Source of the DNA: Bog-473 sp963788585
GTDB taxonomy: Bacteria > Actinomycetota > Acidimicrobiia > Acidimicrobiales > RAAP-2
Direction of reading: 5' to 3'
Length of the DNA: 64,000 bases
Assembly (NCBI GenBank): GCA_963788585.1
Contig: CAWBHA010000003.1
Location: 806,001-870,000, forward strand
Shown: positions 1-9,230 of the stretch, piece after piece
Position numbering within the stretch: position 1 is the stretch's first letter
How the letters are laid out: every line of letters begins with the position of its first letter
Notes under the pieces: model-generated
What the model was told of the DNA's origin: nothing
Databases searched by the model: none
Seen by the model: only the letters and a program-made list of their open reading frames with translations
Program-made: the position numbers and the translations under genes

Positions 1-1185
1 CTTCTGGAGGACGCGTGGCACGAGGGGTCGGCCGAGCGCACTCTCGACCTCTACGGGCCTCCCCGCCGGACGCTCCAGGTGCGCGCGCATCAGATCGACG
101 ACGGGCGCCGGCCACTCGGGGTCATCGCCCTGATCGAGGACGTCTCGGAACGGCGCCGCCTCGAGGAGATCCGGCGAGACTTCGTGGCCAACGTCAGCCA
201 CGAGCTCAAGACCCCCATGGGCGCCCTCGGCCTGCTGGCCGAGACCCTGGTCTCCGAGCCGGATCCCCAGGTGGCCCAGCGCCTGGCCGGCCGCATCCAC
301 AACGAGGCGTTCCGGGTGAGCCGCATCATCGACGACCTGCTCGACCTCTCCCGGATCGAGTCCGAAGAGGCCCCGCCGCGCGAGCCGGTGCTGGTCAACC
401 TGGTGATGGCCGACGCCATCGAGCGCGTACGCGCCACGGCCGACCAGCGCGGCATCGAGATCCTGCTGCACGAACCCTCCCCGCCGGTGGCGGTCATGGG
501 AGACCGGCGTCAGCTGGTGTCGGCCATGCACGCCCTCCTCGAGAACGCGATCACCTATTCCTACGACAATTCGAAGGTCGTGGTGACCGGCACGGTCCAG
601 CGCATCAACCCCAGCCTCTCCCACGGCGGCAGCGCTGTGGTCGAAATGGGCGACCCGCCGGGGACGGGCGAGGTCCCGGCCATCACGGGCGAGGCGCCGG
701 CCGTGGGTGCGGAGGCCTCGACGGCAGCGGCAGACAAGGAGGGTGCGGTGGAGCCGGTCTTCACCCCCGAGATCCTCGACCAGTACACACCACGGGCCGA
801 TGGCGCAGGCATCGGCTCGGCCGCGACCGGAACGACGGCGCCGGCGCCGCTCACCGCCGTCGAAGGCGAGGCCGGCGGCTCCGGCCTGCCCGAGCCGACG
901 GCTGTCGTGTCGCCCAATTGGCGTATCGAGGAGCGCGACAACGTTCGCTTGTCGGTGCAGGACCACGGCGTCGGCATCCCGGCCCGCGACCTCGACCGGA
1001 TCTTCGAGCGCTTCTACCGGGTCGATCACGGCCGCAGCCGCGACACCGGCGGGACGGGCCTCGGTCTGTCGATCGTGCGCCATGTCGCCAACAACCATCA
1101 GGGGTGGGTCGACGTCGAGTCCCGCGAGGGCGAGGGCTCGACCTTCACGCTCGTCCTCCCGGTCCAGGCGGAGCGCGTGGCGTGA
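1..1185 (+). CDS. Sensor histidine kinase, SenX3/PhoR type (5' truncated)
   Basis: The reading frame is open from the first base, so the N-terminus lies outside the window. It starts in the end of a PAS-like domain (RTLQVRAHQI...EDVSERRRLEE). The HisKA H-box NVSHELKTPMGAL has the phospho-acceptor His at residue 67 of the visible frame, followed by a HATPase_c domain with N-box LENAITYSYDN, VQDHGVGIP, FERFYRVD and GGTGLGLSIV. Its likely role is phosphorylation of the downstream response regulator in a phosphate- or envelope-type circuit. Its stop overlaps the next start (GTGA), so the two are translationally coupled. Oddly, about 110 Ala/Pro/Gly/Thr-rich residues (nt 600-945) interrupt the ATPase domain between the N-box and the D-box. 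The family call is firm; the signal sensed is unknown. Confidence 0.9.
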   Translation, partial: LLEDAWHEGSAERTLDLYGPPRRTLQVRAHQIDDGRRPLGVIALIEDVSERRRLEEIRRDFVANVSHELKTPMGALGLLAETLVSEPDPQVAQRLAGRIHNEAFRVSRIIDDLLDLSRIESEEAPPREPVLVNLVMADAIERVRATADQRGIEILLHEPSPPVAVMGDRRQLVSAMHALLENAITYSYDNSKVVVTGTVQRINPSLSHGGSAVVEMGDPPGTGEVPAITGEAPAVGAEASTAAADKEGAVEPVFTPEILDQYTPRADGAGIGSAATGTTAPAPLTAVEGEAGGSGLPEPTAVVSPNWRIEERDNVRLSVQDHGVGIPARDLDRIFERFYRVDHGRSRDTGGTGLGLSIVRHVANNHQGWVDVESREGEGSTFTLVLPVQAERVA

Positions 1186-1964
1186 GCAAGCCAGCATCGG
1201 GCAAGTCGGGCAAGAAGGGCGGGCGCGCCGCCGCGGGCGAGGGCCCGGTCAAAGTGTTGCTCGCCGAGGACGAGGAGTCCTTCATCGAAGCGTTGGTCAT
1301 CGGGCTGTCCAACGAGGGCTTCCGCGTCACCGTGGCCCGTGACGGCAACGAGGCGCTGCAGCTCTACGAAGAGACGAGCCCGGACATCCTTCTGCTCGAC
1401 CTCATGCTGCCCAAGATGTCGGGTATCGACGTGTGCCGGAACATCCGCACGCGCTCCCAGGTCCCCATCATCATGGTGACGGCCAAGGGGACGGAGATCG
1501 ACACCGTGGTGGCGCTCGAGGTCGGGGCGGACGACTACGTCACCAAGCCCTACCGGCTCCGGGAACTGGTCGCCCGGATGCGGGCCGTGCTGCGGCGCGC
1601 TCCCGGTGGGCCCGAGGCGAGCGACGCAGGCGGCACCATCGAGTTCGGCAGCGACGGCATCTGGGAGTCGAACGGGATCAAGGTGGACTTCGACCAGCGC
1701 CGGGTGTTCGTCCGTGGCGAGGAGGTGCACCTCCGGCGTAAGGAATTCGAGCTTCTGCGCCTGCTCGTGGAGAACTCGGGCCGCGTCCTCACCCGTGACG
1801 TGCTGATCGATCGCGTCTGGGGCACCGACTACATCGGGGACACCAAGACGCTGGACGTCCACATCAAGCGCCTGCGTTCCCGGATCGAAGCAGACCCGTC
1901 GGCCCCGGTGCTGATCACCACGGTGCGCGGCGTCGGTTACCGCTTCGCCGCCGCGGCCTCCTAG
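1182..1964 (+). CDS. regX3: Response regulator, OmpR/PhoB family, RegX3-like
   Basis: A DNA-binding response regulator of 260 residues. The receiver domain shows the acidic pocket AEDEES, the phospho-acceptor Asp73 in LLLDLMLPKMSG, Thr in MVTAKG and Lys in VTKPY. The C-terminal winged helix has the PhoB-type ending LITTVRGVGYRF. The GTG start at 1182 overlaps the kinase stop and gives a Lys/Gly-rich tail of about 22 residues before the receiver domain, which is longer than the usual ~227 residues of RegX3. The name rests on resemblance to the SenX3-RegX3 phosphate system and on pairing with the kinase. No pst or phoU gene is visible to confirm a phosphate role. Confidence 0.88.
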   Translation: MSKPASGKSGKKGGRAAAGEGPVKVLLAEDEESFIEALVIGLSNEGFRVTVARDGNEALQLYEETSPDILLLDLMLPKMSGIDVCRNIRTRSQVPIIMVTAKGTEIDTVVALEVGADDYVTKPYRLRELVARMRAVLRRAPGGPEASDAGGTIEFGSDGIWESNGIKVDFDQRRVFVRGEEVHLRRKEFELLRLLVENSGRVLTRDVLIDRVWGTDYIGDTKTLDVHIKRLRSRIEADPSAPVLITTVRGVGYRFAAAAS

Positions 1965-1991
1965 GCGACCGCGGGCTCGCGCCGCGACCCC

Positions 1992-2726
1992 TCAGACGTT
2001 GAGGCGGTCGAAGTCGTCGGGGATCGTCACGCCGGGCAAGGAGGCCGTGTCGACCTGCTCGCCGAGGTGCGTGAGCACGAGATGGACGTCGGGATGGGCT
2101 GACCGAAGCACGCGAATGGCCTGTTCGTCCATGTGCACCGGCGGTTCGCCCTCCGGGCCGTGGCGGCCGTTGCACTCCACCACGAGGAGGTCGGCCTCGC
2201 GCGCCAGCTCGGTCAGCCCGTCGCAGGGAGTCGTGTCACCGGAGTAGCCGATCGTCCGGTCACCCCGGTCGAAGAGGTAGCCGAAGCAACGCAGGTAGGG
2301 CACGTGCACCACCTCGACGGCCCTGAAGCGCAACGGCCCGGCCTCCTGCCAGCGGCCGTCGACCTCCACGAACCGGAGGTCGAGCCGCGCCCGCGCGAAC
2401 TCCGTCACCGTGCCGACCGCCCCTGCCTCGTTCATGTTGACCAGGTGCGCCTCGATCCCTGGAGGCCCGACCACGAACACCGTGCGCCCGTCCCCGTGCT
2501 GGGCCGCGGCCTCGAGCAGGAACGGCCAACCGAAGCAGTGGTCGGCGTGGAAGTGGGAGACCACGACCACCTCGATGCCGTCCACCCGGAACCCGCAGCG
2601 CCGCAGGTGCGGCAGCGCTGTGGGCGACGGCTCCACCAGTACCGACGAGTCCAAGACGAAGCTGTTCCAGTAACGGCCGGGCGGCGCGAGGAAGTTGCCG
2701 GTCCCGAGGAAGGTGAGATCGGTCAC
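1992..2726 (-). CDS. MBL-fold metallo-hydrolase
   Basis: A metallo-beta-lactamase-fold hydrolase of 244 residues. The zinc motif HxHxDH is visible as SHFHADH near residue 58, with further candidate ligands YSGDTT and LTHLGE. The architecture resembles ribonuclease Z-like or phosphodiesterase-like members, but the substrate cannot be read from sequence. The GTG start at 2726 overlaps the reconstructed stop of the upstream isomerase-like gene (GTGA at 2723-2726), so it is the third gene of a coupled operon headed by serS. It is intact, unlike its two upstream neighbours. Confidence 0.85.
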   Translation of the reverse strand: MTDLTFLGTGNFLAPPGRYWNSFVLDSSVLVEPSPTALPHLRRCGFRVDGIEVVVVSHFHADHCFGWPFLLEAAAQHGDGRTVFVVGPPGIEAHLVNMNEAGAVGTVTEFARARLDLRFVEVDGRWQEAGPLRFRAVEVVHVPYLRCFGYLFDRGDRTIGYSGDTTPCDGLTELAREADLLVVECNGRHGPEGEPPVHMDEQAIRVLRSAHPDVHLVLTHLGEQVDTASLPGVTIPDDFDRLNV

Positions 2727-3491
2727 GAGGTGTCGGCCAGCGACAGGAGCGCCGCCATCAGCATCGGATCACCCTGCACCGCCGATGTCGGGCACCGGCA
2801 GGCGGCGATAGAGCATCAGCACGAGGTCCGAGGCCGTGGCGCGCAGTTCGGAGGTGCGTCCGGTGCGGTCCGAACCGTTGCCTGCGACCGTCCAGCTTGC
2901 CCCCGTGTCGGTCGCCGTCAATGTGACGACACCAGGCAACGCGAGCAAGGTCTGCGCCCACCATGATCTCCATGAACTCCGGGACGCCGTCCTCGGCGAG
3001 GCCGGTGTCGAGGGCACTCGATGCGCCTGGGGCCACGACACCCTCTGCGTCCCACCGGTGCACGGCGACCTCTTGGGCCTGGTGACGGCCCACCGCGAGC
3101 GAGGTGCGCGGCTCGGGCCACCAGGCCCAACTCGGCGCGTCCGGACCCGCCTCACGCAACGTGTCCAGCAGCGTGTACGTGCACCAGCCGAGCCAGGCGA
3201 ACAGGTCGTTGTCCTCCGGAAAGGCCGTCAGGTCGCCGCCGGAGCGCGCGTCGGGGTTGCCGGCACGTGCACGTTCTGCCCCCAGTACCACTGCACCTCC
3301 CCGATGTGGTGGGCGAGGTCACGGACCGTCCACTTCGGGCACGACGGGACGCGGACGTCCAGGTCCGAGCGGGCCGCCGCGTCGGCCAGCCGGCGGCTCT
3401 CGGCCGCGATGGCCTCGAGCATTCGTTCGTAGCCGAACCGGCCGCTGTCTCCCTGCACGTTCCCGACGGGCGGACCGCCCACGTCGCTCAC
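2723..3491 (-). CDS. Maleylpyruvate isomerase/mycothiol-dependent (DinB_2-like) protein, frameshifted
   Basis: The gene must be pieced together from three frames. The N-terminal part (MLEAIAAESRRL..., VPSCPKWTVRDLAHHIGEV) is typical of the mycothiol-dependent maleylpyruvate isomerase N domain (DinB fold). The middle part has EVAVHRWDAE, a conserved His-Arg-Trp-Asp motif of this family. The C-terminal part resumes as TVAGNGSDRTGRTSELRATASDLVLMLYRRLPVPD and then GDPMLMAALLSLADTS. Breaks lie near 3270, 2935 and 2783. The GTG start at 3491 overlaps the serS stop and the restored stop at 2723 overlaps the MBL start. Both are 4-bp overlaps, which fits an intact operon and sequencing indels better than a decayed gene. 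The substrate is unknown. Confidence 0.72.
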
Positions 3492-4795
3492 GGTGCCTTG
3501 ATCAGCAGCTCGCCGCCGAGATACGGCGCCAGCGCCTCGGGGAGCAGCACGGTGCCGTCGTCCTGGCGCCCGGTCTCCACCAGTGCGGCCCAGATCCGCG
3601 GCCACGCGAGCGCCGAGCCGTTGACGGTGTGCACGAGCTTCGGCCCGCCGCCCTCCGCCGGGCGATAGCGCACGGCGGCCCTTCGCGCCTGGTAGTCGCG
3701 GTACCAGCTGACCGAGCTCACCTCGAGCCACCGGTCGACGCCGGGCGCGTAGACCTCCAGGTCGAACGTCCGGCCGAGGGTCCACCCAGGTCCCCGCAGC
3801 ACAGGTCGAGGACGCGGTACGGCAGCTCGAGCTCCTGGAGCATCGACTCGGCCCGCTGCAGGATGTCGGCCTGCGCGTCGAGAGCGCCCTCCGGCGTGGC
3901 ATAGGCGAACAACTCCACCTTGTCGAACTCGTGGACGCGGAGGAGCCCCCGCGTGTCGCGTCCCGCCGAGCCGGCCTCGCGCCGGTAGCACGGGGTGGAC
4001 GCGGTGAAGCGAAGGGGCAGTTGTGACTCCTCGAGGATCTCGCCGCGGTGCAGCGAGGTGAGCGGGACCTCTGCCGTGGGGATGAGCCACAGGTCGTCCC
4101 GCTCGACGTGATACGCGTCGTCGGCGAACTTCGGGCAGATGCCCGGTCGAGGTCATGGTCTCCGTGAGCACGACCGTCGGCGGCCGGATCTCCTCGTAGG
4201 CGGGCGAGTGGTGGTCGATGGCGAAGGCAGTCAGCGCGCGAAGCAACCGCGCTCCGGGTCCCCTGTACAACGGGAACATCGAACCCGCCAGCTTCGCGCC
4301 GCGCTCCATATCGAGGATCTGCAGGGCCTCGCCGATCTCCCAGTGCGGCACCTGCTGACGCTCGAGCCGTGCCGGCTCGGACCGCCCGAGATCCTGATCG
4401 GGCCACCAACGACGGACCTCGACATTGTCCTCCTCGCCCAGCCCGTCGGGCGCGTCGTCCGCGGGAATGTTGGGCAGGAACAGCAGGCCCGTGCGCACCC
4501 TCTCCTCCAGCGCCTCCGCCTCGGCCGTCCGCCACCCGCTCCTTCGCACGCAGCGAGCGGCCCTGCTCGCTGAGCTCGTCGGCGCGCGCGTCGTCGTCGG
4601 TCCCTCTTGGCCTGTCCCGACCTGTCGCGAGAGCGCGTTCCCTTCCGCCCGCAAGTCGTCGGCGCTCTTGACCTTGGCGCGCCAGGCGACATCCGCCTCG
4701 AACACCGCATCGACCTCGGACGCCTCGACCCCGCGCCGGGCCAGCGCAGCCTTGACCGCGTCGAGGTCGTCGCGCAACGCCCGGATATCGATCAT
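3488..4795 (-). CDS. serS: Seryl-tRNA synthetase, frameshifted in this sequence
   Basis: SerRS charges tRNA-Ser with serine. The N-terminus MIDIRALRDDLDAVKAAL is the start of the SerRS coiled-coil arm. The core shows PNIPADDAPDG, PLYRGPGARLLRAL, TSTGHLP and LEVSSVSWYRDYQARRA, and the C-terminus VHTVNGSALAWPRIWAALVE holds motif 3. Single-base breaks occur in the arm (about 4600-4615 and 4530), at about 4135 (TGHLP to FADDAYHVERDDLWLIPTAE) and at about 3788 (LDLCCGDLG to WTLGRTFDLEVY). Each frame picks up exactly where the last leaves off, so a cell with this essential gene almost certainly has it intact. ATG 4795 is chosen; GTG 4801 is the alternative. Confidence 0.88.
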   Translation of the reverse strand: MIDIRALRDDLDAVKAALARRGVEASEVDAVFEADVAWRAKVKSADDLRAEGNALSRQVGTGQEGPTTTRAPTSSASRAARCVRRSGWRTAEAEALEERVRTGLLFLPNIPADDAPDGLGEEDNVEVRRWWPDQDLGRSEPARLERQQVPHWEIGEALQILDMERGAKLAGSMFPLYRGPGARLLRALTAFAIDHHSPAYEEIRPPTVVLTETMTSTGHLPEVRRRRVSRRAGRPVAHPHGRGPAHLAAPRRDPRGVTTAPSLHRVHPVLPARGRLGGTRHAGAPPRPRVRQGGVVRLCHAGGRSRRAGRHPAAGRVDAPGARAAVPRPRPVLRGPGWTLGRTFDLEVYAPGVDRWLEVSSVSWYRDYQARRAAVRYRPAEGGGPKLVHTVNGSALAWPRIWAALVETGRQDDGTVLLPEALAPYLGGELLIKAP

Positions 4796-4821
4796 TTGCA
4801 CTCACGGTAGCCTGCGACGCC

Positions 4822-5822
4822 GTGCCTGCCGTCGAGGTCACCGGACTCACCGTGCGCTACGGACCGACTGGAACGGTCCCCGCCGTCGACGACCTCGACC
4901 TGACGGCCGACTCCGGCGAGGTGCTCGTCGTGCTCGGCCCGAACGGCGCCGGCAAGACGTCCACGGTCGAGACGCTGGAGGGCTATCGCCGCCCGTCCGG
5001 CGGGACCGTCCGGGTGCTCGGTCTCGACCCGCAGGCCGACCATGCCGCGCTCACCGGCCGCGTCGGCGTCATGCTCCAGCGTGGCGGCGTCTATCCGATG
5101 CTGGGTCCACGCCGCGTCCTCGACCTCTTTGCGGGGTACTACCCGGACCCGGTGCCGTCGAACGAATCTGCTGGAGTTGGTCGGGCTGCGTCGCGTGGCC
5201 GGCACCCCCTTTCGCCACCTCTCGGGCGGCGAACAACAGCGACTCTCCCTCGCGCTCGCGCTCATCGGCCGTCCCGAGGTCGCGTTCCTCGACGAGCCGA
5301 CCGCCGGCGTCGACCCCGAAGGCCGCCTCGCCATCCGCGCCGTCGTGGCGGACCTCAAGGCGAAGGGTGTCTGTGTCCTACTCACGACCCACGAGCTCGG
5401 CGAGGCGGAGAGGATGGCGGATCGCATCGTCATACTTTCGGGAGGGCGGGTCCGTCTCGAGGGCACGCCCCAGGCGCTGACGGCGGGGCGCGAGCCCGGC
5501 CAGGGCGTGCTCAGCTTCGGCGCGGTGCCGGGTCTCGACGTGGTGGCGTTGGGCGCGGCCGTCGCTCCCGGGACGCTGGTGACCGAGACGGCACCGGGGC
5601 GCTACCGCGTCAGGACGGTTGGGATTCCGACGCCCGCCGTCGACGGCCTCCGTCGCCTCCCATCTGGCCGAGCACGGCGTCGCCCTGACCGACCTCGTCA
5701 CCGGGGAGACCCTCGAGGACGTCTACTTCGAAGCCGTCGGGCGCGACGCCGCGTCCGCAGCGGACGAGCCGGAGGGCCCGATGGCGCCGCGCGGGGCCCG
5801 AGGGAGGCGAAAGTCGCGATGA
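4822..5822 (+). CDS. ABC transporter ATP-binding protein (exporter type), frameshifted
   Basis: The nucleotide-binding subunit of an ABC-2 type exporter. Walker A is GPNGAGKTS at about residue 40, the Q-loop region is VMLQRGG, the signature is HLSGGEQQRLSLALAL, and Walker B is VAFLDEPTAGVDP followed by the switch His in LTTHEL. The frame breaks near 5163 (VPSN to NLLELVGLRR) and again near 5630 (RYRV... to SVASHLAEHGVALTDLVTGETLEDVYFEAVGR). The last segment is the usual C-terminal tail of such exporters. Its stop overlaps the permease ATG (ATGA). The gene diverges from serS with only about 20 bp between starts. A neighbouring ABC exporter is also found beside ctaB/ctaA in other actinobacteria. 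Confidence 0.85.
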
Positions 5823-6604
5823 GCACCCCGACATCCGCGCCGACCGTCGAGGGCGCCCGGACCAGCCTGCTCCGCCCATTGACGGCGCAAACCGGTGCCG
5901 AGGTCTACATGACCCTGCGCCGCGGGGAGACCCTGTTGCTCACGCTCGGCATCCCGGTGGTGTTCCTGCTCTTCTTCTCCAAGGTCTCGGTGGTGTCGAC
6001 TTCGACGCCATCGCCCGCAGACTTCTTCGTACCCGGCATCCTCGCCCTCGCTGTGATGTCGACCGCGATGGTCAGCCTCGGCATCGCTACAGGGTTCGAA
6101 CGTGGCTACGGGGTGCTCAAGCGACTCGGTGCCACCCCCCTGGGCCGTCCCCGTCTCCTCGGCGCCAAGATCGTGACGATCGTGGCGGTCGAGCTCCTCC
6201 AGGCCGCGGTGCTCCTGCCGGTGGGTCTCGGTCTGGGATGGAACCCGGGCGGTGGTGGCTCCGTCGCCCTCGCCGGCGCCATCGGCGCCATCCTCTTGGG
6301 CTCGGCCGCATTCGCCGGGATCGGCCTCCTCATGGCCGGCACGCTGCGCGCCGAGGTCAACCTGGCCGCGGCCAACGGCCTCTATCTGATCTTGTTGCTC
6401 CTCGGCGGCATGATCGTCCCGATCGGCAAGCTGCCCGGCGGTCTCGCTGATTTCGCCAAGCTTCTCCCCGCCGCGGCACTCTCCGCGGCGTTACACGCCG
6501 CACTCGGCAGCGGGACAGCCGTACCCGGCGAGTCCTGGGCCGTGCTGGCAACCTGGGCCGTGGCGGCGCCCGTGGCCGCGGCGCTCACGTTCCGCTGGGA
6601 ATGA
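5819..6604 (+). CDS. ABC-2 type transporter permease
   Basis: Membrane subunit of the exporter whose ATPase is encoded just upstream; the ATG overlaps that gene's stop. It has 261 residues, about six hydrophobic segments (for example LLLTLGIPVVFLLFF, GILALAVMSTAMVSLGIA, LILLLLGGMIVPIG) and the family landmark ATGFERGYGVLKRLGATPLGRPRLLGAK. The substrate is unknown. Its position next to ctaA/ctaB invites a link to heme or cytochrome-oxidase maturation, which is inference only. It is convergent with the thioredoxin-like gene, with stops overlapping by about 20 bp. Confidence 0.87.
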   Translation: MSTPTSAPTVEGARTSLLRPLTAQTGAEVYMTLRRGETLLLTLGIPVVFLLFFSKVSVVSTSTPSPADFFVPGILALAVMSTAMVSLGIATGFERGYGVLKRLGATPLGRPRLLGAKIVTIVAVELLQAAVLLPVGLGLGWNPGGGGSVALAGAIGAILLGSAAFAGIGLLMAGTLRAEVNLAAANGLYLILLLLGGMIVPIGKLPGGLADFAKLLPAAALSAALHAALGSGTAVPGESWAVLATWAVAAPVAAALTFRWE

Positions 6605-7217
6605 GCTGGCGTTCGTCGGCGGCGAACGACGCTCCGTCGAGGCTGTCGCCGCGGACGATCTTGGCGATGGTGCCGTCTGGCCTGACGAAGACTGCGTTCG
6701 GGTCGCCGTCGAAGAAGAAATCGCCCTCGGTGATGTTGAGGTTGGGGTCGTAGGCCACCGGGAAGGTGACGCCTTCCGTGTGGATGAAGGCCTTGGCGTT
6801 TCCGAGCGTGTCTTCGCTGTCCACGCCGATCACCCGCACGTGTGAGAGTGCGCCGCCGGCCGCGACCTGGTGCCGCACACTCGACGTCAGCAAGGGAAGC
6901 TCCTGGTGGCAGCTCGGGCACCAGGCACCGAAGAAGAGCAGCACGGTGGGACTCGTCGTGTCGGCCGACGACACCGACAGGTGTGCGGGGCCCGAGGGAC
7001 CGATGTTCTCTGCCGAGAACGAAGGCACCGGCCCGCTTTCCTGGGGCGGCGCTGCGGTGGTGCCCTGGCTCGTCCCCAGGCTCGTGAAGATTCCGATCAA
7101 CACGATGACCAGGAGCCCGATGCCGAACCCGATGAGGATGAACCGCTTGCGTGGCTTGCGGAACACGGGTTGGCGTACCGGCGATCCCGGTGCGTCCGGG
7201 GGCGGGACGTCGGTCAT
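6585..7217 (-). CDS. TlpA/ResA-like thioredoxin-fold protein, membrane anchored
   Basis: A 210-residue protein with a short Pro-rich cytoplasmic tail, one N-terminal membrane segment (FILIGFGIGLLVIVLIGIF), a linker, and an extracytoplasmic thioredoxin fold with the redox motif WCPSC. The region around VAYDPNLNITEGDFFF and VFVRPDGTIAKIVRGD matches the TlpA/ResA fold. Such proteins reduce disulfides in exported apocytochromes or in CuA assembly factors. The neighbours ctaB and ctaA favour a role in respiratory-oxidase biogenesis, though that is inferred. The ATG at 7217 is preferred over the adjacent GTG. Confidence 0.8.
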   Translation of the reverse strand: MTDVPPPDAPGSPVRQPVFRKPRKRFILIGFGIGLLVIVLIGIFTSLGTSQGTTAAPPQESGPVPSFSAENIGPSGPAHLSVSSADTTSPTVLLFFGAWCPSCHQELPLLTSSVRHQVAAGGALSHVRVIGVDSEDTLGNAKAFIHTEGVTFPVAYDPNLNITEGDFFFDGDPNAVFVRPDGTIAKIVRGDSLDGASFAADERQLIPSGT

Positions 7218-7228
7218 CACGAGGGACG

Positions 7229-8163
7229 CTAGTGAACGTGGTTGCTGATGAGGACGTCGCCCGCCATGGCGACGAAGAGCACGGTGAGGTAGGTGATGGA
7301 GTACCCGAACACCTTCATCGCGTCCCGTCCGCTCACCTGCCCGGTCCGGGCCAGCCCCCACAATCGCGTCACGAGGAAGAGGAATCCGGCACCCAACAGC
7401 GCGGCAGTGATCATGTAGATCCAGCCCAGATGGGCCACCGGCCCGAGCAGGAAGGTCACGGCTACGAGCGCCACCGTGTAGTAGACGATCTCGGTCGTGG
7501 TCCGTTTCATCGATGCGACCACCGGCAGCATCGGCACGTCGGCCGCCCGGTAGTCCTCCTTGTAGCGCACCGCCAAGGACCAGAAGTGCGGCGGTGTCCA
7601 GATGAAGATGATGGCGAACATGACCACCGGTGCCCAGGCCAAGCTGTCGGTCACCGCGGCCCAGCCCACCAAGACCGGGACCGCACCCGCCGCACCCCCG
7701 ATCACGATGTTCTGAGAGGACCGCCGCTTGAGCCAGAGTGTGTAGACGAACACGTAGAACAAGGTCGCCGAGACGGCCAACACGGCCGAAAGAAGATTCA
7801 CCGCCAGCGAGAGCTCGGCGAAGGCGGCCACCTCCAGCGAGATCGCGAAGACCAACGCGGCCGCCGGGGTCATGGCCCCGGTGACCAGCGGCCGGTTCTT
7901 GGTGCGGTTCATGACCCGGTCGATGTCTCGGTCGACCACCATGTTGATGGCGTTGGCACCCCCCGCCGCCAGCGCACCTCCGGCCAGCGTGGCCGCCATC
8001 AACCACACCGGCGGTAGGCCGCGCTGGGCCACGACCATGGTGGGAAGGGTCGTGACCAACAAGAGCTCGATGATGCGCGGCTTGGTGAGGGCGACATAGG
8101 CCCTGATCGTCGACCACGACCACCGCGTTTTCGGCCCAACCGGACGGGTGCGTCAATGGACAT
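7229..8163 (-). CDS. ctaB: Protoheme IX farnesyltransferase (heme O synthase), N-terminal frame break
   Basis: CtaB/COX10 prenylates heme b to heme O in the membrane. UbiA-family motifs are clear: NMVVDRDIDRVMNRTKNRPL carries the first Asp-rich NxxxDxxxD motif, and YKEDYRAADVPMLPVV lies in the second conserved region. About eight or nine membrane helices are visible. The continuous frame reaches up through AYVALTKPRIIELL but meets a stop before any good start. An ATG at 8163 (MSIDAPVRLG) joins it if one base is restored in the GGGCC run near 8128. This therefore looks like another single-base indel. ctaA lies divergently 32 bp away. Confidence 0.87.
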
Positions 8164-8194
8164 GCGTCGCTCAGCCTAGGCACCAGGTCCGCCC

Positions 8195-9199
8195 ATGACC
8201 AGACGAGCACGCCCGGTACGCTTGGCCCGCGTGTCGTGGCGCCGTACCCCCACCGTTTCGCCCTCGTTGAGCCATCGGCTCGACGTCTTGGCCCTGGCGC
8301 TCACCGCGCTCATCGTCCTCTCCGGCGCCGCCGTCCGCCTCACGGGATCAGGCCTCGGCTGCAGCAACTGGCCGGAATGCTCGGCCGGTCACCTCACGCC
8401 CGCGCTGCAATTCCACGGGCTCGTCGAGTTCGGGAACCGTCTGGTCACGGTGGTGCTCACGATCGCTGTCGCCGCTGCCTTCTTGGGCTCGCTCTTCCGA
8501 TCCCCGCGTCGACGCGACCTCGTCTGGCTCAGCGGCGGACTGGTCGTGGGCGTGCTGGCACAGGCGGTCCTTGGTGGCATCGTCGTCTACACCAAACTCA
8601 ACCCGTACGTGGTCATGGTGCATTTCTTCGCCACCATGCTCCTGCTCGTCGACGCCGTGGTGCTGGTTCACCGTTCCACGCGTGACTACTCGCCGGGCTC
8701 GGCGCATCTGCTGATCCCTCGCCCGCTGATCCGTCTCTACTACGCGCTCCTGACGTTGCTCGCGCTCGTGATCGCGGCTGGCACGGCGACGACCGGCGCC
8801 GGCCCGCATGCCGGCGAAAGCTCGGGCCAACAGGTGGCCAAGCGCATCCCCGTCGCACTCCGCGATATGGCCGAGCTCCACTCGAGCCTCGCGGTCCTGT
8901 TGATCGGTGTGACGATCGGACTCGTCGTGGCCGTGCACGTCGGTGACGTACCCGAGCGGGTCCGCCGTTCTGCTCGAATCCTCATGGCCGTCATGGTCGC
9001 CCAGGGCGCCGTGGGGTATATCCAGTACTTCACCCATCTGCCCGCCCTTCTCGTCGAGGTCCACATCCTGGGTGCCACTGCCTTGGTCATCGGCGTTGTG
9101 CAGACCTTCCTCGCCTGCACGTACCACGCACCCGAGGCAGTGCCTGCGCCCCAGCCCATCGAACGTCCGACGCCGGGTGTTCCCATCGGCGCCCATTAG
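8195..9199 (+). CDS. ctaA: Heme A synthase (COX15/CtaA)
   Basis: CtaA oxidises heme O to heme A for cytochrome c oxidase. The 334-residue protein has eight hydrophobic segments in the two-fold repeat typical of the family, with the conserved GAAVRLTGSGLGCSNWPEC, His residues in FHGLVEFGNR and MVHFFATMLLL, and the second-half pair AELHSSLAVL and VEVHILGATAL that act as heme ligands. The Cys pair in the first loop (GCSNWPEC) is present. It is divergent from ctaB, which makes its substrate. The start may be ATG 8195 or the internal GTG 8231. The gene is intact. Confidence 0.93.
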   Translation: MTRRARPVRLARVSWRRTPTVSPSLSHRLDVLALALTALIVLSGAAVRLTGSGLGCSNWPECSAGHLTPALQFHGLVEFGNRLVTVVLTIAVAAAFLGSLFRSPRRRDLVWLSGGLVVGVLAQAVLGGIVVYTKLNPYVVMVHFFATMLLLVDAVVLVHRSTRDYSPGSAHLLIPRPLIRLYYALLTLLALVIAAGTATTGAGPHAGESSGQQVAKRIPVALRDMAELHSSLAVLLIGVTIGLVVAVHVGDVPERVRRSARILMAVMVAQGAVGYIQYFTHLPALLVEVHILGATALVIGVVQTFLACTYHAPEAVPAPQPIERPTPGVPIGAH

Positions 9200-9230
9200 G
9201 CTGGTTCTCCCGTGTCATCGGCGCGGGCTC

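Noticed and set aside
15..1964. A 649-codon frame that appears to fuse a kinase-region polypeptide to the response regulator
   Set aside because: The first 390 codons are Arg/Pro/Gly-rich shadow sequence antiphase to the true kinase frame. The real regulator starts at GTG 1182.
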